DNA from: Jaltomata sinuosa
Lineage: Eukaryota > Streptophyta > Magnoliopsida > Solanales > Solanaceae
Length of the DNA: 64,000 nucleotides
Assembly (NCBI GenBank): GCA_003996215.1
Contig: QJPP01001613.1
Span: 1 to 64,000, forward strand
Direction: 5' to 3'
Both the position numbers and the translations under genes were made by a program. Each line of letters starts with the position of its first letter. Position 1 is the first letter of the stretch. Positions 35,101-47,100 of the stretch are shown here, in pieces. The notes under the pieces are model-generated. The model ran no database searches. It was given only the letters and a program-made list of their open reading frames with translations, and was not told the origin of the DNA.

Positions 35101-38100
35101 AGATTTCTCTTTTTTTGGATTTCTCCATTATTGTCCTTCCCGTCCATCATTGCTCTTTTATTGGACTTCTTTTAATCTTTCTATTTATGATTTCTCTTTT
35201 CTTATCTTCTTTAAGTTTTTAAATAGGACTTATCATCCTTCATGTTACCTCATTAGGTTGATTATCTTTGTCTTCTTCTCCTGGGCAGCCCCTCGGTTAT
35301 ATGTCTGTTCCAATTTTGGGTTATTAACCTCCTAGGACTGTATAATATTGCTGCACTGGTGCTTTTTCAAATTCCTCTAGCTCTTTATAGCATCAAAAGA
35401 GAATTCATATCCTTTTGAAGATGAAATTCAATCACTTTTTATATTCAAATTCCTTTTCCTTTTTTTTTTTTTGCATTTTTCAATTTAGATTCTTCAAGGG
35501 ATAATTTCAACATCACTTCTTGCACACTTTTCCTTAAATGTTTTCCTTGATTTAATAATCCTTTCCTGAATAGGAAATCTGCATGGAAATTGTGAGATCC
35601 TTTAATAACTTGAATCCTGAAAGTATAATTTGAAAGTACCTGCCACCTGATCCTCTCGTTTTGTTAGCAATGGTTCGTGGGATCTTATTTTTCAATAATT
35701 GCTTTAACTTGAGTGTAGTCTAAAAACTCTTTTTTAATTAACCTGATTTCAAATGTTTTAATTGCCTTATTACTGCTAACAATTCCTTTTTATTTATATT
35801 GTAATTTAATTATGCTCCTCTAGATCCCCTAGATGCATATTCAGGTATTACCTCGTCTCATTGTCGGTACAATATTACTCTGCAATACCTGTCAGAAGCG
35901 TTTGTTTCTAGGATTAGTTCACATTCGTCTTTTGACAAGGGCATAGGGTTTAGGCTTTTTTTTTGGTGACTAATAATTTTATTAATCACCAGTTAAATAG
36001 AATTACAAAACCTTAGCTCAGCTGGCCAATAGAATGAAACAACATAAAATCATTTCTAACCTACATTAACATCTATGCACAAAACATATAACTTTGCAAT
36101 AAGTTCCTAGTCCCAGTTGAAGCTCTCACATCGCCATTGTAGGTTTTAATTCATTTATAGACTTTTTTTAAAAATTTTGTTACTTCGTTGTATCCTCTTT
36201 ATTCCAACTAAATTCCTTTTTCCTGTCAGTTTCTTTTGTAGGTTTTCTCCTAGTTTTGCTCCATTTTTTAAAAAGTTAATTGCATGATTTAAATGTCCTA
36301 AGAAGCTTTGTAATTACTTTTGATCACTAAATTCATTTGGAAATTCTAGAATACTTTTGGCTATATGGGGCAAGGTTAGAGTGGCCTCCGTGGAGGACAA
36401 GATGAGGGAAGCGAGACTGAGATGGTTCGGGTATGTGAAGAGAAGGTGTGTGGATGCACCAATGAGGAGGTGTGAGAGGTTGGCAATAAGTGAGTTTAGG
36501 AGAGGCAGAGGTAGGCCGAAGAAGAACCGAGGGAGGTGATTCGGCAGGACATGGCACACCTCCAAATTTACTGAGGACATGATCCTAGATAAGAAGGTTT
36601 GGAGGTCGAGTATTAGGGTAGAAAGTTAGTAGGAAGCCGAGTGTTGTAGCACCTTTATGTGGGAGAGACGGGGGGCTAGTCTCCTCTCTCGTTATTAGTT
36701 TTCTTACCTAAGTTGCTCGGACTCTTTAAAAATGTTGCCGCACCCGTGTCGGATCCTCCAAAAATGCACTACTTTTGAAGGATCCGACACGCACCCGATG
36801 ACATATTTGAAGAGTCCGAGCAACATAGTTTCTTACTATTTAGTTCTTGCGTAGTATCTTTTACTTTGTTTTTTTATTTGTTACCTTTTGCTTCATTGGT
36901 TGCATTTATCTTGCCACTTAGCTGCCGTTATTTTTTTGTTTCTAGCCTATTTTGGTGATGTGTCGTAGTGCCAAGGGTCTATCGGAAATAACCTCTTTAC
37001 CCCACAGAGGTAGGGGTAAGGTTTGCGTACCCCTCCCAGACCCCACTTGCAGATTACACTGAGTATGTTGTTGTTGTTGGGGTTTCTACTTCTCCTTTGT
37101 ATATAGTTGAATCCTAAATATTCTCTCTTTCTTTCCCTATCTCTGCTTTTCTTCTTGATAGTACTAACCCATAAAACATTCCATTCATAATATCCTTGTG
37201 GTGTGCTAAAGGCAGTACATTCCTTAAAGTCGTCTTCTTATTCTATTAGGGAAAATCCTTAACTTACAATTGAACTTTGAATATATGTTGTCTTTTTTTC
37301 TTTCAAATATTAGTTCCTTTCTTGGCAGAGGATAGCTGTAGTCTTTAACCTTTTCATGAAGAGGTTTATAATATATAAATTCTTGGTTTTCCTCTTTTTT
37401 TCTGCACTCCATTTTCTTACTGAAAAAACTTGCACAATTATATGGGGCTTTTGCTTTCTCTAATCAGGTTATATTTTAACAGTTCTTCGATAATTATTTT
37501 ATTATCTTTTTCATCCACGACACTATATAACATTGGTTTTTGTTTATTTGATTATTTATCTTCTAATTTCTATTAATCTTTTTACTATATTGTCTCCGTT
37601 CTCTAAATTCTAAAGGATTTTCTTCATAACATTTTTCTATTAATTCTAATATTTTAGTTTTTATATTAGGATTTTCTGTTTTTCTTGTTGGTATTAATTA
37701 TACAACTAGAAATACCAAAACCTTATTTGAAGGAAGGTATGAAAGTACTCCTTTGTCAATATGCATAATTTTTTTGACGATGAACCTTATATTAGAAAGT
37801 ACGTAGATAGAACAAATTTTCATATAAGAAGACAAAATGGTGACGAAACTAGATATGAACTTGAACCAGTGATTAGAGAACCAGAAGGCTTGTATCCTAT
37901 GTGAATATATTTGAATTTAGATTATACTTAAATAAGAATGAAATGATAACTCAGTGGGAAACACAGTATTTCAGTTGCCACTAAAGAAGGAGTGGTTGTT
38001 CATATGCATACTAATACATATCCCCGCGCTCCTGGACTTGTCCCTTTTTACCAATAGAAAAATTTAACTTTGTGGGGGTCCTGTGAACCCCCCTTCCCCC

Positions 38101-41100
38101 GTCCCGTCTTTGTTTCAAGTGAAATACATAATACCATTTGAACCCATGTGGCATAGAGAGTGACTCTCTTGAGAGAGTGAGAAGCAAAAAAGATTATTTA
38201 AAGTAAATTTTTTTTATCAGCATTTCTTTTATTAAAATATTAAATTTTCTAGTTTTTTTATTTTCTCTTACCTTCCCTTTCCTTTTTCTGCTCTTCTTTT
38301 TCTTTTCTCTCCTACCATCACCATCGGTGAATAAATTTACAAGATGGCTGGAAAGCATTTTCCAATGACCTCTCCCGCTGGATCTGAGTTCACCCTTTGT
38401 ATTAGAAGATTTAGAGGGTGTTTGGATTGAATTCTTAAAAATAGCTTATAAGCCAAAAGCTAAAAGCCATAATTTGGGAATGTCCAACTTTTGGCTTTTA
38501 GCTTATTTTTATACTTTTTTGCCTAAAAGTAAGTGGTTAAAAGCACTTCTTATCTTTCCCAAACACCACAAAAAGTAAAAAAGAGCTTAAATTCCAAAAA
38601 CACTTAAAATAAGCCTATCCAAAAACCCTTTTAACGGGGTGAAGGGAGTAAAAAGAGAGAAACTCGCTGTGGGCTGCCGGAAAAAACTCTAGCGACTAAA
38701 CCCTCTCTTCCGGTCATCTTCTCCGGCGACTGTCATCATTCTCAACCTAGAATGGTGAGGAAAGAAAGGAGGGCAAAAGTGAAAAAAAAGAAGAGGAAAA
38801 GGGAAGAAGCCATGGATTCTGGGTTGCTATCACCTTCTTTCCAGTCATCTTCCACGGTCACACTCGCTCATTTGTCATCTTCTCTAGTGATTTGTAATTT
38901 AGAATAGTGCACGAAGAAAGAAGGTGGGGAAAAGTGCGAAAAACCAAAGAAAAAGAAAAAGGATGAAGCCTACTAATCAAAAGAAAAAGAATAAAGCATG
39001 AAAATTGCAACTGAAAAACTTAATAGAAGAATGGTAAAAGAGAAAGGGAAGAAAGAAGGAGTAGTTATGGGCAGGGGCAGGGAAAAGGAAGAAAGGAGTA
39101 GTTACGGGCAGGGGTCTAATTGGGGAAGATGGAGAAGGCCTGTTTGGGTGGAGTAGGGTGGTTGCTGGAGAGCTTTTTTCGGGAGTGGGGGTGGGTGCGA
39201 AGCTGATATAAAAAATAGTTTTATCTTTTAGTGTTTTGACACATGTCCGCACGTGTTTCATTTACTGGTTTAATAGTTTATTTTCCATCTAAGTGGGTCA
39301 AAGATGCACTTTGAACAGGGACACGGGGGGGGGGGGGGGTCATAGGACCCCCACAAAGTTCATGTGTTCTATTGGAGTAATGGGACAAGTTTAGGGGAAA
39401 AAATATGTATTATCCCTATTTTATATAGACATATATAATACATATGTATGTATATGTATGTACACATACATACGTATACACACACACATATAGGTAAATA
39501 GGATAATCATTACCTTGTACAAAGGCGAAGGAACTGTGTATTTTGCCCAAGCTTATTCTATCAAAGTTGGCTATCCTTCACGCGAAGCGCCTAGCCAAAA
39601 TTGAGTGGGACCTCAATGAAGTTGAGGGTTTAAACTGGGATGACCACCAATATAAATAAGCTTCAACCAAATTTAGGACTCGACTCCTAGATTTTTCCAG
39701 GTCTAGGTAGTCCCTGAGCATCTCTAGCGATCATGAGGCTAAAGACTCTGTGACAAAGCATGAATAATTGAGGCATTACCATGCACGTTGTACTTGATGG
39801 ACTATCTGCCTCGTTCAAGAACATTGTTGCACATTTTTAAGCCTTGGATTTTTTCCATAAACACCACAGTACATATTTTTGATAATGGAGAAATTCATTG
39901 CTTTACAATGGTGAAGCATTACCTTCAGGAGGCCTCTGAATGACTAGGAAATAGGAGCAGTGGAGCTTTTTAAGACTTTGGAGAATTTTCAGGGGTTCTC
40001 ACATGCAGAGGACATTAAATTGGAGACCAAGCAAGGATGCGAATTTTTTCAGTCAAATCTGCATATCTCAAAATCAGTATTTCAGACCAACAAATTGTTG
40101 ATTGGCCTTGGAAATTTATTTGGAAAACTAATGCTCCTACAGAGGTCTGTTTTTCCTGGCTAGTGGCAAGAGAGGCAGTTTTGACTCAAGAAAGGTTAAA
40201 AGAAGGGGCTTCCAGTTATGGTCCAGATGCTTGCTTTCTGGCTCTAACACAAAGACTAATAGCCATTTGTTTCTTCATTGTTCTTTTAAAGTTTACTGAC
40301 CAATTGTGGAAAATCTTTCTTAACATTGTGGGGATTAAATGGTGTATACCTGCAAGCACTGTTGATTTCCTAAAGAGATGTAACAGTATGGGAAGCATGG
40401 TTAGACAGAATAAATGATGGAGATTGGTTCCTGCTTGCATATGGTGGTCAGTTTGGAGGGAGAGAAATTCCAGAGTTTTTGAAGATAGGAGTAGGAACAG
40501 TATGGGAAGCATGGTTAAAATGCATTTATCCAATCCTAGAATATTCTAACAAAAGTACCGGCGACACTCCTCCTATACACAAAAGACAGCCGCCGCCTAC
40601 GACGACTCCCGGCGGTCACCGGTTTCTTACTTTTCGGCGACAAGTTTCCGATCTACTTTTCATTTCTGGGTCGCGATTTTATCGCCGGCGACCATTCAGA
40701 GGACCGCCGGCCCTAGCGTCAGACCAGATCTGGGTTCGCCGGCGCCACCATTTTGGCTTCGCGATTCCGGCGTCGTCTCAGCTCGCCGCATCTGTTCTTC
40801 TCCCTCCATCGAAACCCAGATCTGCTCGATGACGGCCGCCAGTTCTCTCCGGCGGAGTTTCTTGTTTTGTTCTCTTTTATTTGTTCCTTTCTTTCTTTAT
40901 ACTCTGTTGTAGGTCTACCAGTCTCTTCGGCGGCTCTCCGGCGATCTACCTTTCAGGTGGAAAGAATCCGGCGACAAAATTTGCCGGATTCCGACAAGTC
41001 AAGCAGGCAAATCGTCCTTATCTTTCATCCAGCCTACTCCCGATGACCTCGATTCCTCATCTTAGATTTCTTCCAGTTCTTTCTGCCATTTGCGTTGCTT

Positions 41101-44100
41101 TATGGCGTTCTTGGAGTCATCTTTGTTCATTCCTTGTATTTCTTTCTTGTAGGGTATGCCTTATAGTATAGTGTTGATTATTATTACATCCTTTATTCTT
41201 CCTTGTCTTTCTGTTTATAGTAGAATTTTTGCTTTCCTCCCCTGATTTATTGTAGAGTTTGGAGTATTGCTTGTTTCCTGGTTGCTAGCGTACTTTAGAC
41301 TGTTAGATTGTTTTCCTGATTGGCAGTAGAATTCATATTAGTGCTCTATTCTTTATACTCTTTCGTAGTGATTGTTTTCTGTTTTATAGTATAGTTGGTT
41401 TACTAATTTTCAGTATCTTTGAGTGTATTTTTGTGTCGTTTACTTCCTTTTAGTGGCTTTGGTGAATGATGGTGGACTAGGGTCATGTCTTCGGCCAACG
41501 CGGGGGGTGAGTAGTAAAAGTGGTAAGTGGGTAAAGAGTCTAAGAGTAGGATCTTGGAATATAGGGTCACTGACAGGGAAGTCCATAGAACTAGTGAAGA
41601 TTCTTAATAAGAGAAAGATTAGTATTGCTTGTGTCCAGGAGACTAGATGGGTAGGTACCAAGGCCCGGGATGTAGACGGGTTTAAGTTGTGGTACTCACG
41701 GGGCTTGAGGGATAGGAATGGAGTAGGCATTTCCGTAGACGCAGACCTTAGGGAGCAAGTGGTGGAGGTTAAGAGGATCAATGATAGGATGATGACAATT
41801 AAGCTAGTTGTTGGAGGGCGGACTTTGAACATTATTAGTGCTTACGCGCCTCAAGTGGGTCTGGGCGAGGAGATCAAGAAGCAATTTTGGGAGGATTTGG
41901 ATGAGGTAGTGAGAGATGTACCGCTCACGGAGAAGATTTTTATTGGTGGAGATTTCAGTGGCTATATCGGGGCTACTTCTAGTGGTTTTGACGAGGTTCA
42001 TGGAGGCTTTGGCTTTGGGGATAGAAATGGAGGTGGAGCCTCGCTTTTGGATTTTGCTAGAGCTTTTGAGTTGGTGATTATTAACTCGTGCTTTCCTAAG
42101 CGGGAAAACCACTTGGCTACCTTTCGAAGCACGGTAACTAAGACTCAGATAGATTATTTACTCTTTAGAAAGGGTGATAGAGACCTTTGTAAGGACTGCA
42201 AGGTGATCCCGAGTGAGAACCTTACTACTCAACACAAGCTTTTGGTGATGGATCTGGAAATTAAGAGGGATAGGAGGAAAAAGACCTTTTACGATCGTCC
42301 GAGAATTAAATGGGGTGGCTTGACCCCTGCCCTTTCTCGGGAGATAGGGGAGAAGTTGGCTGGTATAGGGGCTTGGAGTAGTAGCGGGGAGGCGAACAAC
42401 ATGTGGAATAAGACAGCTAGCTGCATTAGGGAAGCAGCTAGAGAGGTTTTAGGAGTGTCTAGGGGTACCTTTGGGGGCCGTCGAGGGGATTGGTGGTGGA
42501 ACGGAGAAGTCCGAGGCAAAGTGGAAGCTAAGAAGGTTTCGTATGCAAAGTTGGTGGAGTGTGTGGACGAGGAGGAGAGACAGACGCTTAAGGGAGTCTA
42601 TAAGGCGGCGAAGACGGAAGCTAAGTTAGCGGTTACGACAGCTAAGACGACAGCTTTCAAACGCTTGTATGTCGAGTTAGGAGATAAAGGCAGGGAGAAG
42701 AAATTGTATAGGCTCGCCAAAGCTAGAGAGAGAAAAGCTCGCGACTTGGATCAAGTGAAGTGCATCAAGGATGAGGAGGGCAAGGTGTTGGTGGATGAGA
42801 CTTTCATTAAGCAAAGATGGCAAACTTACTTTCACAAACTCTTGAACGAAGGAGGGAACGGCATTGTGTTGGGTGATTTGGCGCACTCTGAGGGTCTTAG
42901 GGACTTTGGATACTGCAGGCGTATTAAGGTGGATGAGGTTAAGTGTGCTATTAGCAGGATGAAAAGGGGTAGAGTGGCCGGTACAAATGAGATTCTGGTG
43001 GAGTTTTGGAAAAGCACAGACAGCTGATTTGGAGTGGTTAACTGAGTTGTTTAATGTTATTTTTAAGACTGCTAAAATGCCCAACGAATGGAGGTGGAGT
43101 ACAATGGTCCCATTGTACATGAACAAGGACAATATCCAAAATTGTAGCAGTTATAGGGGTATCAAGTTGCTAAGCCACACTATGAAGGCTTGGGAGAGAG
43201 TGGTGGAGATGAGGGTAAGGAGAGGGGTGTCTATTTCTGAGAATCAATTTGGCTTCATGCCGGGTCGTTTGACTACGGAAGCCATCCATATTGTGAGGCG
43301 GCTGGTGGAGAAATATAGGGAAAGGAAGGGGGACTTACATATGGTGTTCATTGACCATGAAAAGGCCTATGACAAAGTCCCAAGGGATGTTCTTTGGAGG
43401 TGCCTGGAGGCCAGAGGGGTACCGATGGTCTACATCAGGGCGATTAGGGACATGTACGATGGGGCCAAGACTCGGGTTAGAACGGTGGGAGGGGATTCGG
43501 AGCACTTCCCAGTTGAGATGGGATTGCACCAGGGATCAATCCTTAGCCCTTTTCTATTTGCCTTGGTGATGGATGAGTTGACGAGATTTATTCAGGATGA
43601 GGTGCCATGGTGTATGTTATTTGCGGATGATATAGTTTTGATTGGTGAGACTCGGGATGACGTTAATGCTAGGTTGGAGGTTTGGAGACATACTCTGGAG
43701 TCTAAAGGGTTCAGGTTGAGTAGAACCAAAACGGAATATTTGGAGTGCAAATTTAGTGATGCGATGCATGCGGCAGGTGTGGAAGTGAGGCTGGACACTC
43801 AACCCATTCCCAAGAAAGAAAGTTTTAAGTATCTTGGGTCTGTGATTCAGGGAAGTGGGGACATCGACAATGATGTCACACATCGCATTAGTGCAGCATG
43901 GATGAAGTGGAGGCTGGCCTCTGTGTGACAAAAAGGTACCACCTAAGCTTAAAGGTAAGTTCTACATAATGGTGGTTCGGCCGTCTTTGTTGTATGGGGT
44001 GGAGTGCTGGCCAGTTAAGAGCACACATGTTCAGAAGATGCAGGATGCTGAGATGGATGTGTGGGCATACCAAGAGTGATAAGATTAGGAATGAGGTTAT

Positions 44101-47100
44101 CCGGGAAAAGGTGGGCGTGGCTCCTGTGGCGGACAAGATGAGGGAAGCGCGTCTGAGATGGTTTGGACATGTGAAGAGGAGGTGCGTAGACTCCCCTGTA
44201 AGAAGGTGCGAGCGGCTGGTTATAGTGGGTACGTGCAGAGGTAGAGGTAGGCCTAAAAAGTATTGGGGAGAGGTGATTAGACAGGATATTGCGCAGCTTC
44301 GTCTTACCGAGGACATGACTTTAGATAGGAAGGTGTGGTGGTCGCGTATTAGGATAGAAGGTTAGCACAGAGTAGAGCGTCGTGTTGTCTTTAGAAGGTT
44401 TAGGGTTGTTGGTGTCTGTCGTATTATTAGTCACACCCTGTAGTCTTGCTTTTGATATCTATTGCCATATGTTTTTGTCGATCACCTTTTTATTTTATTG
44501 TTGTATTGTTTTCTCTTCACTATTTTCTTCGTCTTGTATTTGGATTTGTTGCACTTGGGCCGAGGGTCTCTTGGAAACAGCCTCTCTACCTCCACGAGGT
44601 AGTGGTAAGGTCTGCGTACAATCTACCCTCCCCAGACCCCACTTGTGGGAATTCACTGGGTATGTTGTTGTTGTTGTTGAGTAGTCAGTTACAGATTAAT
44701 TAGATGTGAAAGTGTCTAGTTCTGTTTCACTTCTGGTGTAAAGAAAGCATTTTAGAGTAGGAGGTTAGTTTAATAGACTTGTTAGGGCAACTGTAATTGG
44801 TAAGATTTTTCTGCTGGTTTTGGGGTCTTACTCTTTGTGTATATGGCTTCAGCACTGCCCTACTGCTGTTAATAATTGAATACCAATATTACCATTCTTA
44901 AAAGAACAAGAAATTCATTGCTTTCTAGTTGTGAAACTTGAGGGATAATGGGCGATAGAACATTTTCTTTTATTTCTTAATTTCGTTTAGATAACATGTT
45001 TATTAATGAAACTCGTTGATGTAGCAAAAAATATGTTCTATTAATAATAATTGGCGATAAGCTTGATACACATGCCATCCAAAAGAGAGGTAGTTTCAAG
45101 TATCTTGGGTCTATTATCCAAGGAAATGGAGAGATTGACGAGGATATCACTCACCGTATTGGTGCAGGGTGGATGAAATAGAGGCTCGCATCTGGAGTCT
45201 TGTGTGATAAGAAGGTGCCACTAAACTTAAGGCAAGTTCTACAAAGTGGTGGTTAGACCAGCTTTGTTGTATGGGGTGGAGTGTTGGCCAGTAAATAACT
45301 CCCACATTCAAAAGATGAAGGTGACGGAGATGAGGATGTTGCGATGGATGTGTGGGTTTACTAGGAGAGATAAGATTAGAAATGAGGATATCCGAGATAA
45401 GTTGGGTGTGATGTCGGTGGAAGACAAGATGCGGGAAGCGAGGTTGAGATGGTTCGTACATGTGAGGAGGAGAGGCACAGATGCCCCAGTGCGGAGGTGT
45501 GAGAGGTTGGCTATGGATGGTTTCAGGAGAGGTAGAAGTAGACCGAAGAAATATTGGGGAGAGGTGATTCGACAGGACATGCCGTAGTCAGGGGCGGGTC
45601 TATGTAGAAGGTTGGGGGTGCCGGTCGACTAGGTTGAAATTTTGTATATATACGTGTATATATGTAAGAAATGGTATAAATATTACACTTGGCACCCGAA
45701 ATTACAAAAGAGGGAATGGTGCCACTGGAAAAGAGCGAGATATTTCACCCATGCGACCTGGGTTCGAAGCTCATCAGCGCTATTTGTTTTGACTTGCATC
45801 ATTTCCTCTTTTGCTTGCTGTAAGGTACCCGTACCTTCAACTCTTCAGCTTTCCTTTTTAGTTTTGTCTTTTCTTTATTTCTATTTTATACTTGCTAACT
45901 TTTTATTAATCCAAATTGTTTCATTTTTGCTTTAATTAATTCTTGATTTTCTAACTTTTTATTAATCCAAATTGTTTTTTTTTTTTTGCTTTAATTAATT
46001 CTTGATTTTCTAACTTTTATTAATCCAAATTGTTTTTTTTTGCTTTAATTAATTCTTGATTATTTTTTACTTATTCTTTCATTAAGTATTAATCTCTTGA
46101 TGTACGTGAATCCCATATTAATGAAATTTAAACTATAAACGTTACATAAATATTAATAAAAAATATATTTAAATAGTAGATTATAAATTTTAAAAACGTT
46201 GTAAGTTTTAAAAATGATGGATATTATTATGTTAGAGTTTTTAAAATTTAAATATTACTTTGATCTTTTACCAACATTTGCGCTAAGTAAAGATGACTGG
46301 GTTGAAGCTATAATTTTTTATTCTTTCTCAACTATATATCTGGAACAACACATAAAGGCAATGGAATATGAATATATTGAGGTAACGATGTTTAACGATT
46401 TATACAGGTTCTAATTTTTAACATGAATTTTTTTTTTTCTTTCTCAAAGTTTTAGAGAATAAGAAAAAAAATGGACTGCTTAGTTATCTTTAATCTTAGA
46501 ATATCTAAAAAAGAATGTTATTAAATACGCGGTCAATTTAAACCGAATCGTAGCCCAAAATTGAAAAAACCAACCCATTTATCCTATTTGGACGGTGTGG
46601 CACCCCGAACTTCCAAATCCTGGATCCGCCTCTGGGCGCAGTTGCAGCTTACCGAAGACATGACCCTAGATTGGAAGGTGTGGAGGACGCAAATTAGGAT
46701 AGGAGGTTAGTAGGTAGGAGTGCGTCTATGCTAGTAGGTAGGAGTGTTTTGTCTTGTTGTCCGTACTAGTAGTCGTAATGCTACACTTGTAGTTTCTTGT
46801 TCTTGGATTTCTCGTAGTATTATTTTGTGGTAGTGTTGTTTTGTTACTACCTGTTGTCTCTTGTACTTCTATTACGTCTTTTTCTAGACTATTTTTGTCT
46901 TGAGCCGGGGGTCTATCGAAAACAACCTCTCTACCTCACCTCTGAGGTAGAAGTATGGACTGCGTACACTCTAGCCTCCTCAGTCCCCACGCTGTGGGAA
47001 TACACTGGGTATGTTGTTGTTGTTGTATAAAATATTCCTAAACCGCACCCAAGGGTGTGGCCTAGTGGTTAATGACGTGGGTTGAGCACCATGAGGTCTC

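Noticed and set aside
37745..37905. Plus-strand frame with a possible viral origin
   Set aside because: The frame is short and isolated, opposite in direction to the RT-like remnant, and too weak to call.
40479..41171. Three overlapping GC-rich ORFs as a possible separate gene
   Set aside because: Composition is repetitive (ccggcg units), frames overlap and there is no domain. Position suits the RTE 5' region better.
41440..43132. Antisense ORFs under the RTE coding region
   Set aside because: They are shadow frames of the RTE ORF on the other strand, Ser/Pro/Leu-rich with no domain.
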